DNA from: an uncultured Adlercreutzia sp.
GTDB lineage: Bacteria > Actinomycetota > Coriobacteriia > Coriobacteriales > Eggerthellaceae
Reading direction: 5' to 3'
Assembly (NCBI GenBank): GCA_910589165.1
Contig: CAJUSP010000006.1
Coordinates: 1-64,000, forward strand
Length of the DNA: 64,000 nt
How positions within the stretch are numbered: position 1 is the stretch's first letter; each line of letters opens with the position of its first letter. Below, one piece after another: positions 17,069-24,752 of this stretch. A program made the position numbers and the translations under genes. The notes beneath the pieces were generated by a model, which saw only the letters and a list, made by a program, of their open reading frames with translations, searched no databases and was not told where the DNA came from.

Positions 17069-18271
17069 ATGAATAAATGGCCTGCCATAAAAACGGAATC
17101 TGTTTCCTGGGAACGGACCGAAGAGGATCTTCTCCTCATACCCAAGGCGAGGCGCCGAAAAATTACCGCGACTTACCAAGCCGCCATTCCTGCCACCCTG
17201 CAAAACCGGCAACTCGTCCTCTCTCCCGACCTGGCCGAGCGCCTTGCCGATGCCCGTACAAGACTTGCACGATTCGATGAGCAGCAGACGACTTTGCCCT
17301 ACAATTTGCCCAGCCTCCTTCTGCGCAGCGAGTCGGCGGCCAGCTCGCAAATCGAAAATCTCACCTCCAGCGCACGGAATATCGCTCTCGCCGAGCTTTC
17401 TCCGTCGGCCCCGAAAAACGCGCAGATCATCGCCGGCAACATCGACGCGATGCGATGCGCCCTTGGACTCACCGGCCCACTCAGCATCCCTCGTATTCAA
17501 GACATCCACCTTCAGCTGCTCAAGCATGCCGACGAGCCTTTCGCCGGCACGCTGCGATCCGAGCAAGTGTGGGTCGGTGGCACGCCCTACAGCCCCCACG
17601 AAGCTTTGTTCGTACCCCCCCACGCCGGCCGAGTGGTCGATTGCCTGAACGATCTCTGCGCTTTCACGCAGCGCGACGACCTTGACCCCATCGCCAAAGC
17701 GGCCATCACCCACGCTCAGTTCGAAACCATCCACCCCTTCATCGACGGGAATGGTCGCACAGGCCGCACCCTGCTTCACTACTTGCTGCGCGAAGATGCG
17801 GTTCTGCGCCGCGCAACCATCCCCCTTTCCGCCGGGCTGCTACACGACATCGACAACTACATGGAGGCGCTGCATCTCTACCAACAGGGCAAGCCTGAGC
17901 CCATCATTGAACAGCTCATTGATGCCATTGATCTCGCCATTGTCGTCTCGCAAAGGACTTCCGAACGGGCGCGTGCGCTTTTGGAAGACTGGGAAAGCGC
18001 CATGCGCGAGCGCGTAACGGCGAAGATTCGCCGTCTGCCGGCGCTCCTGGCAGAGCAACCTGTCGTGGATTCAGCCTTTGTCGCGCAACGACTCGGCATC
18101 ACCCGCCGCGCCGCCACGGATCTCATCAACCGCGCATGCGAATATGGAATTCTCAAGCCCATCGGCAATGCGAAACGTGGGGAATTCTATCAGGCGCCAG
18201 CTATGCTCGACATGTTAGACGAAATATCAAGCATGGCCGGAATTCGCCGTATGCTTGGAAGCACCCGATAG
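17069..18271 (+). CDS. Fic family protein, class II, with N-terminal inhibitory helix
   Basis: 400 residues. The Fic active site HPFIDGNGRTGR is at about 222-233. An inhibitory-helix motif S-x-x-x-E-N lies upstream (ASSQIENL, about 91-98), so this is class II with the autoinhibitory Glu before the Fic core. The N-terminus resembles DUF4172-type regions (LLLIPKARRRKITATY). The C-terminal part (VAQRLGITRRAATDLINRACEYGIL) looks like a winged HTH. Fic enzymes transfer AMP or other nucleotide groups to proteins. The start MNKWP is preceded at some distance by AAGGAAG. The large palindrome at 17005-17040 suggests self-regulation. Confidence 0.88.
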   Translation: MNKWPAIKTESVSWERTEEDLLLIPKARRRKITATYQAAIPATLQNRQLVLSPDLAERLADARTRLARFDEQQTTLPYNLPSLLLRSESAASSQIENLTSSARNIALAELSPSAPKNAQIIAGNIDAMRCALGLTGPLSIPRIQDIHLQLLKHADEPFAGTLRSEQVWVGGTPYSPHEALFVPPHAGRVVDCLNDLCAFTQRDDLDPIAKAAITHAQFETIHPFIDGNGRTGRTLLHYLLREDAVLRRATIPLSAGLLHDIDNYMEALHLYQQGKPEPIIEQLIDAIDLAIVVSQRTSERARALLEDWESAMRERVTAKIRRLPALLAEQPVVDSAFVAQRLGITRRAATDLINRACEYGILKPIGNAKRGEFYQAPAMLDMLDEISSMAGIRRMLGSTR

Positions 18272-18279
18272 GAGGAACC

Positions 18280-18816
18280 ATGCGCACATTTATCGCCCTA
18301 GATTTGCCGAGCCAGTTCGCCGACGACGTGGCCGCCTTAGCCCGCGTGCTCAGCGCCGCTATGGACGGACGCTTTCTAGCACGGGATACCTACCACCTGA
18401 CCCTCGCCTTTCTCGGCGACATCGATGACGCGGAAACCGCCCGCGCCATGAACGCCATGGACGAAGCGATCGATAGGCTGCAGGAATCCGAAGAGTCCAT
18501 CCTGCTCTCTCCCGATGGCCTGGGAAAGTTCGGCCATCCCCAAGATGCCACGCTTTGGCTCGGCGTCGCCAAGGTACCAGCCTTAGAGGCCCTGGCCGTC
18601 AACTTGCGGGAAGCCCTCCGAGCCCGCGATCTCCCCTTCGACGACAAGCCCTTCCTGCCACATATCACCCTCGGACGTCGCGTCCGCATTCCGAAGGACA
18701 AGCTGCCTGCCCTCGCCTTCCCGTTGCCCGCCGAAGCCCCCAGCGTCACCCTCTACAAAAGCACCCTCGATCGCGAAGGCGCCACTTATAAGCAGCTGTA
18801 CCAGCGAGCGCTTTAA
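18280..18816 (+). CDS. thpR: RNA 2',3'-cyclic phosphodiesterase (2H family)
   Basis: 178 residues. Starts MRTFIALDLP and has the two H-x-T motifs of 2H phosphoesterases, HLTLAFLGD near residue 40 and HITLGR near 128, plus KSTLDREGATYK at the end. It opens 2',3'-cyclic phosphates of RNA or tRNA halves in vitro; the in vivo role is unclear. GGAGGA lies right before the ATG, overlapping the Fic stop codon (9-base gap), so the two are probably one transcript. Confidence 0.9.
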   Translation: MRTFIALDLPSQFADDVAALARVLSAAMDGRFLARDTYHLTLAFLGDIDDAETARAMNAMDEAIDRLQESEESILLSPDGLGKFGHPQDATLWLGVAKVPALEALAVNLREALRARDLPFDDKPFLPHITLGRRVRIPKDKLPALAFPLPAEAPSVTLYKSTLDREGATYKQLYQRAL

Positions 18817-18824
18817 GCGCTTTT

Positions 18825-19376
18825 CTATCGGTCCTCTTGCGACAAAGCCGCCTGAATTAAGTCGTGACCCGATCGGTACGCTTGGCCGGATTCGTCGCGA
18901 ATCATCGCTTCTGTTTCGTCTATAGCGGCCAGGCTCTCCTCGTTCGGCTGGCCCCTAGTCGAACCGTCCCTTTCAAAAGGCTCCTCAACCACTACCTGGA
19001 ACGCGTCGATGCGATCGCAGCCGAATTCTCGACCTAGGAAGTTGAGCACAGCAGCGAAATTCGCCGGCGCGACGCCCACACCATAATGGTAGGCCTCGCC
19101 ATCATAGATGGACCACGCCGTGTCACTTGCCCGCGGGCCATCAGCAGCCTCGTAGCGCTCGCGCCATGCGCGAACGCCCTCACACTCGATCATCTGCTCG
19201 AGCCGCTCCGCCTTCTCGGCATCCATGTCGTAGGTACGCTCAGTGCCGTCGAAAACTTCGTTTGCATAGCGCTCGCGGAAGAAGCCACCGAACTCGTACA
19301 CCTCCAGCGTGTCGTAGCCGCAGCAAGCTTCCCCGCTGCTGAAACCAAACACCAATCGTTCCCCGCTGGTCATCAT
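18825..19376 (-). CDS. Hypothetical protein
   Basis: 183 residues, acidic, no signal or membrane segment. Notable are a Cys pair (EACCGYD) near the N-terminus and a C-terminal tail rich in Glu/Asp. It has GGAAGG upstream; 19373 is an equally possible start. It is convergent with thpR, the two stops 9 bases apart, around a short GCGCTT/AAGCGC palindrome that may serve as a shared end. I do not recognise the family. Confidence 0.65.
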   Translation of the reverse strand: MMTSGERLVFGFSSGEACCGYDTLEVYEFGGFFRERYANEVFDGTERTYDMDAEKAERLEQMIECEGVRAWRERYEAADGPRASDTAWSIYDGEAYHYGVGVAPANFAAVLNFLGREFGCDRIDAFQVVVEEPFERDGSTRGQPNEESLAAIDETEAMIRDESGQAYRSGHDLIQAALSQEDR

Positions 19377-19516
19377 CGCGCCTTCCCGTATTAGGTACAA
19401 TCATCGTGCGCTATCAACGCCGCAGATCGCTGCGATCGCGGCGCGGCAGCGCAGCATCATTACCGTATCATACCCCCGACGGATCCAACGTGCCCTCTCA
19501 CTCTAAGGAGACCTCC

Positions 19517-19903
19517 ATGGCTGACGTGCTTTTTGTTGAATACCCTAAGTGCTCTACGTGCAAGAAGGCTAAGGCTTGGCTCGATGGTCAGGGTATCGAT
19601 TACGTCGATCGCGACATTGTGGCCGACAACCCCACGGCCGACGAGTTGCGCGCCTGGCACGAGCGCAGTGGGTTGCCGCTTCGGCGCTTCTTCAACACTT
19701 CGGGCATGCTCTACCGCGAAATGGAACTCTCGAAGAAGCTGCCGACCATGACCGACGACGAGGCCTTCGCCCTGCTGGCCACCAACGGCATGCTCGTGAA
19801 GCGCCCGCTACTCGTCACCGGCGCTACGGTCATTCCCGGCTTCAAAGAGGAAGCCTGGGCCGCCGCGCTCGCCGCCAACGTCGGCGAGGTGTTTAGCTTC
19901 TAG
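19517..19903 (+). CDS. ArsC/Spx-family thioredoxin-fold reductase
   Basis: 128 residues. The CSTC redox motif lies near residue 12 within YPKCSTCKKAKAWLD, and the C-terminal KRPLLVTGATVIPGFKEEAW matches ArsC/YffB/Spx-like proteins. Many genome relatives of this kind are called arsenate reductase or Spx/MgsR without proof. It has both Cys of a CxxC, unlike classical ArsC. AAGGAG precedes the ATG at 19517. It is monocistronic. Confidence 0.83.
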   Translation: MADVLFVEYPKCSTCKKAKAWLDGQGIDYVDRDIVADNPTADELRAWHERSGLPLRRFFNTSGMLYREMELSKKLPTMTDDEAFALLATNGMLVKRPLLVTGATVIPGFKEEAWAAALAANVGEVFSF

Positions 19904-20030
19904 TCGCCCTTCCTCCCCGTTACAACGACCTTACGCCCCCGTAAAGAGAACTTTTCAATGATGAGCATACGCCTCAGCAGAATTATTCTCGCGGTAGGGT
20001 TAAAGGCGTCCAACGATGAAAGGAGGAAGC

Positions 20031-20372
20031 ATGTCTGCGACGACCCATGCCGTAAGCAAGCAATCCATCAGCAAGCACACCCAGACCGTACCAGAGAAAA
20101 AGCAGCACGTTAAGCACGATGTAGTCAGCACCATTGGCCGCATCGCATCCGTGCTCTCCGTCGTCATGTACGTGTCCTACATCACCACCATCGGCGACAA
20201 CCTGGCCGGGCACGGCGGCAGCCCCTGGCAGCCGCTGGCAGCGTTCTTCAACTGCTGCATGTGGACGGCCTACGGGTTCCTGAAGCCCAAGAAGGACATC
20301 CCCATCATCGTGGCGAACGTGCCCGGCATCTTCCTCGCTGGCGCGGCGTTCATCACGGCCCTGATCCACTAG
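20031..20372 (+). CDS. SemiSWEET-type small sugar transporter
   Basis: 113 residues. Hydrophilic N-terminus (about 30 residues), then three membrane helices: GRIASVLSVVMYVSYITTI, WQPLAAFFNCCMWTAYGFL and IIVANVPGIFLAGAAFITAL. The FNCCMWTAYG and ANVPGIF pieces match the MtN3/SemiSWEET triple-helix bundle, which dimerises to carry sugars. AGGAGG precedes the ATG. It sits 71 bases before the glutaminase gene in the same direction, possibly co-transcribed. Confidence 0.85.
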   Translation: MSATTHAVSKQSISKHTQTVPEKKQHVKHDVVSTIGRIASVLSVVMYVSYITTIGDNLAGHGGSPWQPLAAFFNCCMWTAYGFLKPKKDIPIIVANVPGIFLAGAAFITALIH

Positions 20373-20442
20373 CGCATCGGCACAGGCGGTCGTCGGTCTT
20401 CGCCGCCCGACCGCCTCCCCCCGCAAAAGAAAGAGGCACCCC

Positions 20443-21408
20443 ATGATCGTCAAACTCACCTACGCCCAGCTGAAGAAGGCGGTCGAAGACGCCTACGCCG
20501 CCTGCAAGGACATCCAAGGCGGTCAGAACGCCCACTACATTCCCTACCTGGCGAATGTCGACTCAAGCCTGTTCGGCATCAGCCTGTGCCTGCCCGACGG
20601 ACGGCTCATATCGGTGGGCGACACCGACTACCGCTTGGGCATTGAATCGGTATCGAAGGTGCACACGGCCATCCTCGTGCTGAAAGAGTTGGGCGCAAAG
20701 GCCGTGCTCGACAAAATCGGCGCCGACGCCACGGGGCTTCCCTTCAACTCCATCTTCGCCATTCTGCTGGAGAACGACCGCCCTTCCACCCCGCTGGTGA
20801 ACGCGGGCGCCATTACCGCCTGCTCACTCGTGGAACCCCGCGGCAATGCCGACGCAAAATGGAAGGCCATCTTCGACAACATGACCGACCTGCTGGGCAG
20901 CGAGCCGGTGCTCATCGACGAGCTGTACCACTCCGAGTCGGCCACCAATTTCGACAACCGCTCCATCGCTTGGCTGCTGAAAGAGTACGACCGCATCTAC
21001 GACGACCCCGCGATGGCGCTCGATTTGTACACGCGCCAGTGCTCCCTGGGTGTGACCGCCGAGCAGCTGGCCGTATCCGCTGCCACGATTGCCGACGACG
21101 GCGTGAACCCCCTCACCAAGAAGCGCGTATTCGATGCAGCGCTTTCGCCGAAGATCGTCTCGCTCATGGCTGCGGTGGGCTTCTACGAGCACTCCGGTGA
21201 TTGGCTCTACGAGTCAGGCCTGCCGGCGAAAACCGGCGTGGGCGGCGCTGTCATCGGTGTCATGCCCGGCGTCTTCGGCGTGTGCGCCTTCGCCCCGCCG
21301 CTCGACGATGCCGGCAACTCCGTGAAGGCCCAGGCCGCCATTCGCCACATCATGAACAGCCTGAACCTGAACGTGTTCTCAAACACCCACTTCGACATAG
21401 CCGACTAG
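20443..21408 (+). CDS. glsA: Glutaminase A
   Basis: 321 residues, the usual length. Serine-dependent beta-lactamase-like glutaminase: the S-x-x-K motif is SVSK at about 69-72, with NAGAI, SESATNFDNRSIAWLL, GVNPLTKKRV and LPAKTGVGGAVIGVMPG. In most relatives the last motif is KSGVGG; here it reads KTGVGG. It deamidates glutamine to glutamate plus ammonia in the cytoplasm. An AAAGA-type ribosome site lies upstream. It follows the SemiSWEET gene. Confidence 0.93.
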   Translation: MIVKLTYAQLKKAVEDAYAACKDIQGGQNAHYIPYLANVDSSLFGISLCLPDGRLISVGDTDYRLGIESVSKVHTAILVLKELGAKAVLDKIGADATGLPFNSIFAILLENDRPSTPLVNAGAITACSLVEPRGNADAKWKAIFDNMTDLLGSEPVLIDELYHSESATNFDNRSIAWLLKEYDRIYDDPAMALDLYTRQCSLGVTAEQLAVSAATIADDGVNPLTKKRVFDAALSPKIVSLMAAVGFYEHSGDWLYESGLPAKTGVGGAVIGVMPGVFGVCAFAPPLDDAGNSVKAQAAIRHIMNSLNLNVFSNTHFDIAD

Positions 21409-21479
21409 CCCACTAAGCGGCGCACTGCGACTGCATCTGGCACCCTGACGTCCGTCGCGCCGTTACTGCGTCTCGGCCC

Positions 21480-22184
21480 TTACAGCTTACCTTGCGAAGC
21501 TCGTCGCAGTCCCCTCAGCTGCTCTTTCAGCTTGGGGCTTATGCGATAGCTTTCCCGGGCCTTCTGGATAGCTTTGTTGTGCGTCCAGCGGTCGAGGCAG
21601 CCTGCTTCAATGACGGGCAGTGTCGCATCGGGCTGCTTCGCCAGCGCCTCGGCGAAGAACCAGGCGCGCATCATGTTCACGTAGTACTCGTCAGATTCCA
21701 CCTGCGCCACCCATTCGAGGAACTCGGGGCGGAAGCGATCGTCCAAGAACAGCTGGAGCAGCACACCGATACCATAGCGCACGGTATAGGGCCGCCCTGA
21801 CGCCATCCACTGTCGCACTTGCTTGAGCGTCGCCTCAGGCTCTTGCGCCAAACCGCGCGGGGACATCTGGTCGCACGTGGCCCAATTGTCCACGAAGGGG
21901 AGGAAGCCGTCGATTCTCGCAAGCAGACTCTCGTAGTCCGGCTCGGCGCTGACGATGAATGCGTGCAGCTGATTCTCCTCGAAGCAGCTGTGGGGCACCT
22001 CGTTCAAAAACTCACCCACGTCGTCACGCTTAGCCAGCTGCTTGGCGAACTTGCGCAGTGCCGGAGTGCGCACGCCTACGACCGAATCGGCCGGCACCGA
22101 GGGGATGAGCTTCGACTGAAACGCTTGGTACGCCCCGTCGCGGTTCTCGGCCAGAAATGCTGCTATGTCGCCATGGATGCTCAT
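21480..22184 (-). CDS. DNA alkylation repair protein (AlkD-like HEAT-repeat)
   Basis: 234 residues. Pattern of the AlkD superfamily: VGVRTPALRKFAKQLAK, VDNWATCDQMSPRGLAQEP, YTVRYGIGVLLQLFL, YYVNMMRAWFFAEALAKQP, NKAIQKARESYRIS. The family excises or recognises alkylated bases using helical repeats; catalytic activity varies and the YYVNMMRAW group is often called simply 'DNA alkylation repair protein'. It starts 9 bases after the stop of the membrane protein gene 22802-22194, so the two are likely co-transcribed. Confidence 0.87.
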   Translation of the reverse strand: MSIHGDIAAFLAENRDGAYQAFQSKLIPSVPADSVVGVRTPALRKFAKQLAKRDDVGEFLNEVPHSCFEENQLHAFIVSAEPDYESLLARIDGFLPFVDNWATCDQMSPRGLAQEPEATLKQVRQWMASGRPYTVRYGIGVLLQLFLDDRFRPEFLEWVAQVESDEYYVNMMRAWFFAEALAKQPDATLPVIEAGCLDRWTHNKAIQKARESYRISPKLKEQLRGLRRASQGKL

Positions 22185-22193
22185 CGGGCACCG

Positions 22194-22802
22194 CTAGCGG
22201 GGAAGCCCCTGAGTGCGCAGCGCCGCCGCAGGCGCCTTCGAGCGCACGAACAGAATAACGGCATCCACCACGTCGGCCACGAACATCAGCTGAAGCACGA
22301 TGTGGGCCGCCAGCTCTCCGCCGCTCGCAATGCGCTGGCGGTACAAATGCACCGCTGTGGCAATGGCCCAGATGCTGCCGGAGAACATCGTCAGCCAGCC
22401 CATGACGCCCACGGCTGCCCCCATGGCCCAGCCGACGAACGGCAGCACCGGATGAAGTCCCAGCACGAGAAACAGCAGCTCGACAACGGCGCCGCACAGG
22501 AAGAACGGGATGAGCCCCACCTTGAAGAACAGCATGATGGATCGGCAGGTCACGAGCGCGGCTGGCCGTCGGCTGGCTGCCGCCACGGCTCCCAAGACCA
22601 CGCTCGCCAACTGCAGGAGCGGGATGAGCACCCACATGACAGGAGCAATGCCCTGGACGATGGTTTCCGCCATAAACGAGGTGGCCGAGCTTCCCGACTC
22701 CTCCGCAATGGTCATGACGGCGAACGCGAGGAAGCCCCCGTCGCAGAGCGCCACAATGGCAATGGCCACCGCCCACGACGCAATTCTCAGTCCCTTCGCC
22801 AT
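22194..22802 (-). CDS. Hypothetical multi-spanning membrane protein
   Basis: 202 residues with about five hydrophobic segments (near 8-30, 50-75, 85-110, 118-145 and 165-185) and a basic C-terminus. GGAGGG lies in front of the ATG at 22802. Some resemblance to DUF6652-type proteins was considered but is not firm. It is co-directional with, and 9 bases from, the AlkD-like gene; there is no functional link I can name. Confidence 0.7.
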   Translation of the reverse strand: MAKGLRIASWAVAIAIVALCDGGFLAFAVMTIAEESGSSATSFMAETIVQGIAPVMWVLIPLLQLASVVLGAVAAASRRPAALVTCRSIMLFFKVGLIPFFLCGAVVELLFLVLGLHPVLPFVGWAMGAAVGVMGWLTMFSGSIWAIATAVHLYRQRIASGGELAAHIVLQLMFVADVVDAVILFVRSKAPAAALRTQGLPR

Positions 22803-23119
22803 GGCAACCCTCCATCCGACGCGTGTCTTCTTGCTTCATGACAGTGTAGCAGTCTCTCGCAAAACCGACCCTGTTAGAGAAGCGGGCTCCGCCCGCATAT
22901 CGGGGCGAAACGCGAAAAGACCGAGGGCTCGCCGCAAAACAGTAGCACAGGAAAATCGGCGAGCCCCGGCCTAGCGGAGATGTCTTATGCAGTTGAAACT
23001 GAGAATCGGGCAAAGCGGCACGGGCGCAGCCTGGAACGGCATGGCGCCCGCAGCCCGAAGTGGCGCGACGGGCGCAGCCCGGGGCGGCACAGGAGAAACC
23101 GCCCCGGATACCAGCGCCG
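22803..23119. other. Gene-free stretch with hairpins and GC-rich direct repeats
   Basis: No credible gene. It holds a short hairpin GCGGGC/GCCCGC (22882-22896), a longer inverted repeat GGGCTCGCCG/CGGCGAGCCC with a 22-base spacer (22925-22966), and two roughly 22-bp direct repeats sharing ACGGGCGCAGCC near 23027 and 23070. The structures follow the APC permease gene and may end its transcript. Confidence 0.55.
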
Positions 23120-24628
23120 CTACCCGAGATGAATCTCGCGATGCAGAACGCGCGTGAGCACGAAGTAATACGCGAAGCCGAGCACGATCCAAATGCCGCC
23201 CACAATCAGGGCCACATCCTTCACCGACAGCATGATGGCGAAGCAGATGATGGTGCCGAGCGCCGGGAAGATCAGGTGCATGAACAGCGCCTTGGCACCC
23301 TTGCGCTCCTTCAACTGGAACCAGCAGAAGATGATCACGGACAGGTTCAGCAATCCGTAGGTGGCCAGTGCACCGAAGTTGCTGATCTTCGCGATGGTGT
23401 TCATATCGATGCCGGCGAAATGGAACACCAGCGTCAGCACGATGGACAGCGCGATGATGAAGATGATGGCGTTAATGGGCGAGTTCGTGCGCTTGCTCAT
23501 CTTGGCCATGAACTTCGGCAGCGCGCCGCCGGTGGCCATGGTGAACATCACGAACGCAATGGAGGTCTGCTGGGCGATAGCGGTGAACACGCCCTGGGCC
23601 AGAGCCACGCCCACGGCGCACAGGATGGCCAGCCACGGTCCGGTGATCATGCGGGCCACCACGTAGAAGGCGTTGTCGGTGTTGTTGGCGAAGTTGGCGC
23701 CCGTCGGGTCGATGCAGGCGGCCACGTACATCTGGGCCACGTACAGCACGCACAGCACGATGGCCATCACCATCATGGCGCGACCCGGGCCCTTACGCGG
23801 GTCGATGGCCTCCTGGGTCAGCGTGGCGATGGCGCCGAAGCCCACGTAGGACATAACGGCCAACGACACAGCCGACATGGTGCCACCGAACTCGAACTTA
23901 GCGGGGTTGAAGATGCTATCGAAGCTGAAGCCCGTGGAAGCCGGGTTGCTCACAATGTAAGCCACGCCGAAGCCCACGAACAGCGCCAGGATAACCAGCT
24001 GGGCGATAAGCGCCGCCTTGTTCACCACCATGGCCGTCTTCATGCCGATCAGCGACACAATGCCCACGATCACGAGGAAGGCGAAGCACAGCACCAGAAT
24101 AGGTATCTGCGGCACCAGCTCGTGAATGGCGATAGCGGCGATGAGGTACACCAGCGCCGGGCTGACCAGGTACTGCAGCAACATCAGCCAGCCGGCTATG
24201 AAGCCCATGGCCTTGCCCATCACGTGGCTCACGTAGGTGAAGATGGACCCCGATGACGGGAAATGGTTGATCATAATGCCGAACGAGAACACCGAGAACA
24301 GCACGGCCACGAAGCCGATAAGGAACGCCAGCGTAGGCATGCCGTTTGAGTCGGTAAACACGCCGCCGTAAATGGCCATTGGCGAGATGGGCACCATACA
24401 GATGAGGCCCCAAATGACCATATCGGGCACGGTCAGCGTGCGCTTGAACGGGTCGCCGTTCTTGTGATTCTTGGCCACAGTAGGATGCGGGTCCTGGCTG
24501 ACGGCAGGAACATCGGAGGCAGCCTTCGCAGCTGCCGCCGTCCCCGTTGCCGTGGCGGTTGCTGCCACGGTCGTCGTGGCACCGGGGCCGGAGCCCTTCA
24601 TTGCTTGTGCACTGTTTTGTTTGCTCAT
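23120..24628 (-). CDS. APC superfamily amino-acid permease
   Basis: 502 residues. An alanine/threonine-rich hydrophilic N-terminus of about 65 residues precedes twelve membrane helices. The APC opening MVIWGLICMVPISPMAIYGGVF and GSIFTYVSHVMGKAMGFIAGW are followed by the YVGFGAIATLTQEAIDPRKGPGRAM stretch typical of amino-acid transporters. Substrate unknown. It lies downstream of a second APC permease and two peptidases in the same orientation, consistent with uptake or export of amino acids released from peptides. GGGAG lies 10 bases upstream of the ATG. Confidence 0.88.
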   Translation of the reverse strand: MSKQNSAQAMKGSGPGATTTVAATATATGTAAAAKAASDVPAVSQDPHPTVAKNHKNGDPFKRTLTVPDMVIWGLICMVPISPMAIYGGVFTDSNGMPTLAFLIGFVAVLFSVFSFGIMINHFPSSGSIFTYVSHVMGKAMGFIAGWLMLLQYLVSPALVYLIAAIAIHELVPQIPILVLCFAFLVIVGIVSLIGMKTAMVVNKAALIAQLVILALFVGFGVAYIVSNPASTGFSFDSIFNPAKFEFGGTMSAVSLAVMSYVGFGAIATLTQEAIDPRKGPGRAMMVMAIVLCVLYVAQMYVAACIDPTGANFANNTDNAFYVVARMITGPWLAILCAVGVALAQGVFTAIAQQTSIAFVMFTMATGGALPKFMAKMSKRTNSPINAIIFIIALSIVLTLVFHFAGIDMNTIAKISNFGALATYGLLNLSVIIFCWFQLKERKGAKALFMHLIFPALGTIICFAIMLSVKDVALIVGGIWIVLGFAYYFVLTRVLHREIHLG

Positions 24629-24752
24629 ATTGATCAGACTCCCTGATCTCGCTACCTTCCGAACCAGGGGCGCCGTGCCTGGCGGTCGCGCCGCCGCTAT
24701 CGGCGCCCCTGTTCGTCATACTCCTTAGTGGCACCCGAAAGGATGCCCGTTC

